Positions 12,254-12,404 of a DNA stretch of 12,404 bases are shown one piece after another. The notes under the pieces are model-generated. The model saw only the letters and a program-made list of their open reading frames with translations, did no database searches and was not told the DNA's origin. Made by a program: the position numbers and the translations under genes. The number at the start of each line of letters is the position of its first letter. Position 1 is the first letter of the stretch. The DNA comes from Spirochaetaceae bacterium (GTDB taxonomy: Bacteria; Spirochaetota; Spirochaetia; Treponematales; Breznakiellaceae): assembly GCA_031273985.1 (NCBI GenBank), contig JAISQV010000304.1, positions 1 through 12,404 of the forward strand, written 5' to 3'.

Positions 12254-12404
12254 TTATATGATCCGGTTTTTGCGTTTGTTGTAGACCGATACGCCTACCA
12301 TGCCGGCCAGGGTAAAGAGGTAGGGGATGGCGAGGATGAAGTCCGCCGGGACCCGGAGCACGCCCTGGGCGTAGTTGGAGAGGCTTTCGGCCAGGCCGAA
12401 GATG
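12254..12404 (-). CDS. ABC transporter permease, C-terminal fragment (BPD_transp_2 type)
   Basis: Only the last 49 residues are in the window; the gene continues beyond 12404. They read IFGLAESLSNYAQGVLRVPA, DFILAIPYLFTLAGMVGVSV and YNKRKNRII, ending at TAA 12254-12256. The pattern QG-x-VP-x-FILAIPYLFTL followed by a final helix and a basic tail resembles the end of nucleoside or simple-sugar ABC permeases of the BPD_transp_2 family. It converges on the lipoprotein run. The substrate cannot be told from the fragment. Confidence 0.65.
   Translation of the reverse strand, partial: IFGLAESLSNYAQGVLRVPADFILAIPYLFTLAGMVGVSVYNKRKNRII

Overview
This window looks like chromosomal DNA from a GC-rich spirochete, most likely a Treponema-type organism of the termite-gut group. 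That assignment is inference. It rests on the density of lipoproteins with relaxed lipoboxes, on TPR lipoproteins next to envelope genes, and on recalled resemblance of the 139-residue protein and the beta-helix lipoprotein to proteins of such treponemes. The left part (about 1-7020) is very GC-rich. The right part, especially 8300-10600, is visibly less so and codes for secreted or lipid-anchored surface proteins.

Layout. (1) Minus strand, 5-2241: a TPR lipoprotein followed, with a 7-nt overlap, by a lytic transglycosylase with an SLT domain and a C-terminal LysM. This is a two-gene cell-envelope operon. (2) 2242-2654: a divergent intergenic region with three perfect palindromes and a consensus -10 box on the minus strand. 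(3) Plus strand, 2655-5031: a six-helix LiaI/LiaF-like membrane protein overlapping a large TPR lipoprotein. (4) 5032-5595: an intergenic region holding a decayed IS4-type transposase fragment, two perfect hairpins and a 16-nt block shared with region 2. (5) Plus strand, 5596-7019: an unknown 187-residue protein coupled by an ATGA overlap to a PHP-family phosphoesterase. (6) 7020-7385: a near-consensus sigma-70 promoter, four exact copies of a 7-mer, and a leader. (7) Plus strand, 7386-11877: four genes, namely a small 139-residue protein and three different lipoproteins (right-handed beta-helix; OB-fold/tRNA_anti-like; unknown beta-rich). A strong intrinsic terminator at 11970-12008 ends this run. 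(8) 12080-12230: a field of GC-rich hairpins. (9) 12254-12404, minus strand: the C-terminus of a BPD_transp_2-type ABC transporter permease.

The most interesting pattern is that three good or fair -35/-10 pairs lie exactly 6 nt before an ATG (2655, 5596, 7089). Two of these ATGs open genes that lack a Shine-Dalgarno, whereas the other genes have an SD. This suggests leaderless transcripts for some genes. Other points are the slippage-prone heptamer array inside a possible 29-codon leaderless ORF, the dispersed palindromic intergenic elements, and the lipoprotein cluster itself.
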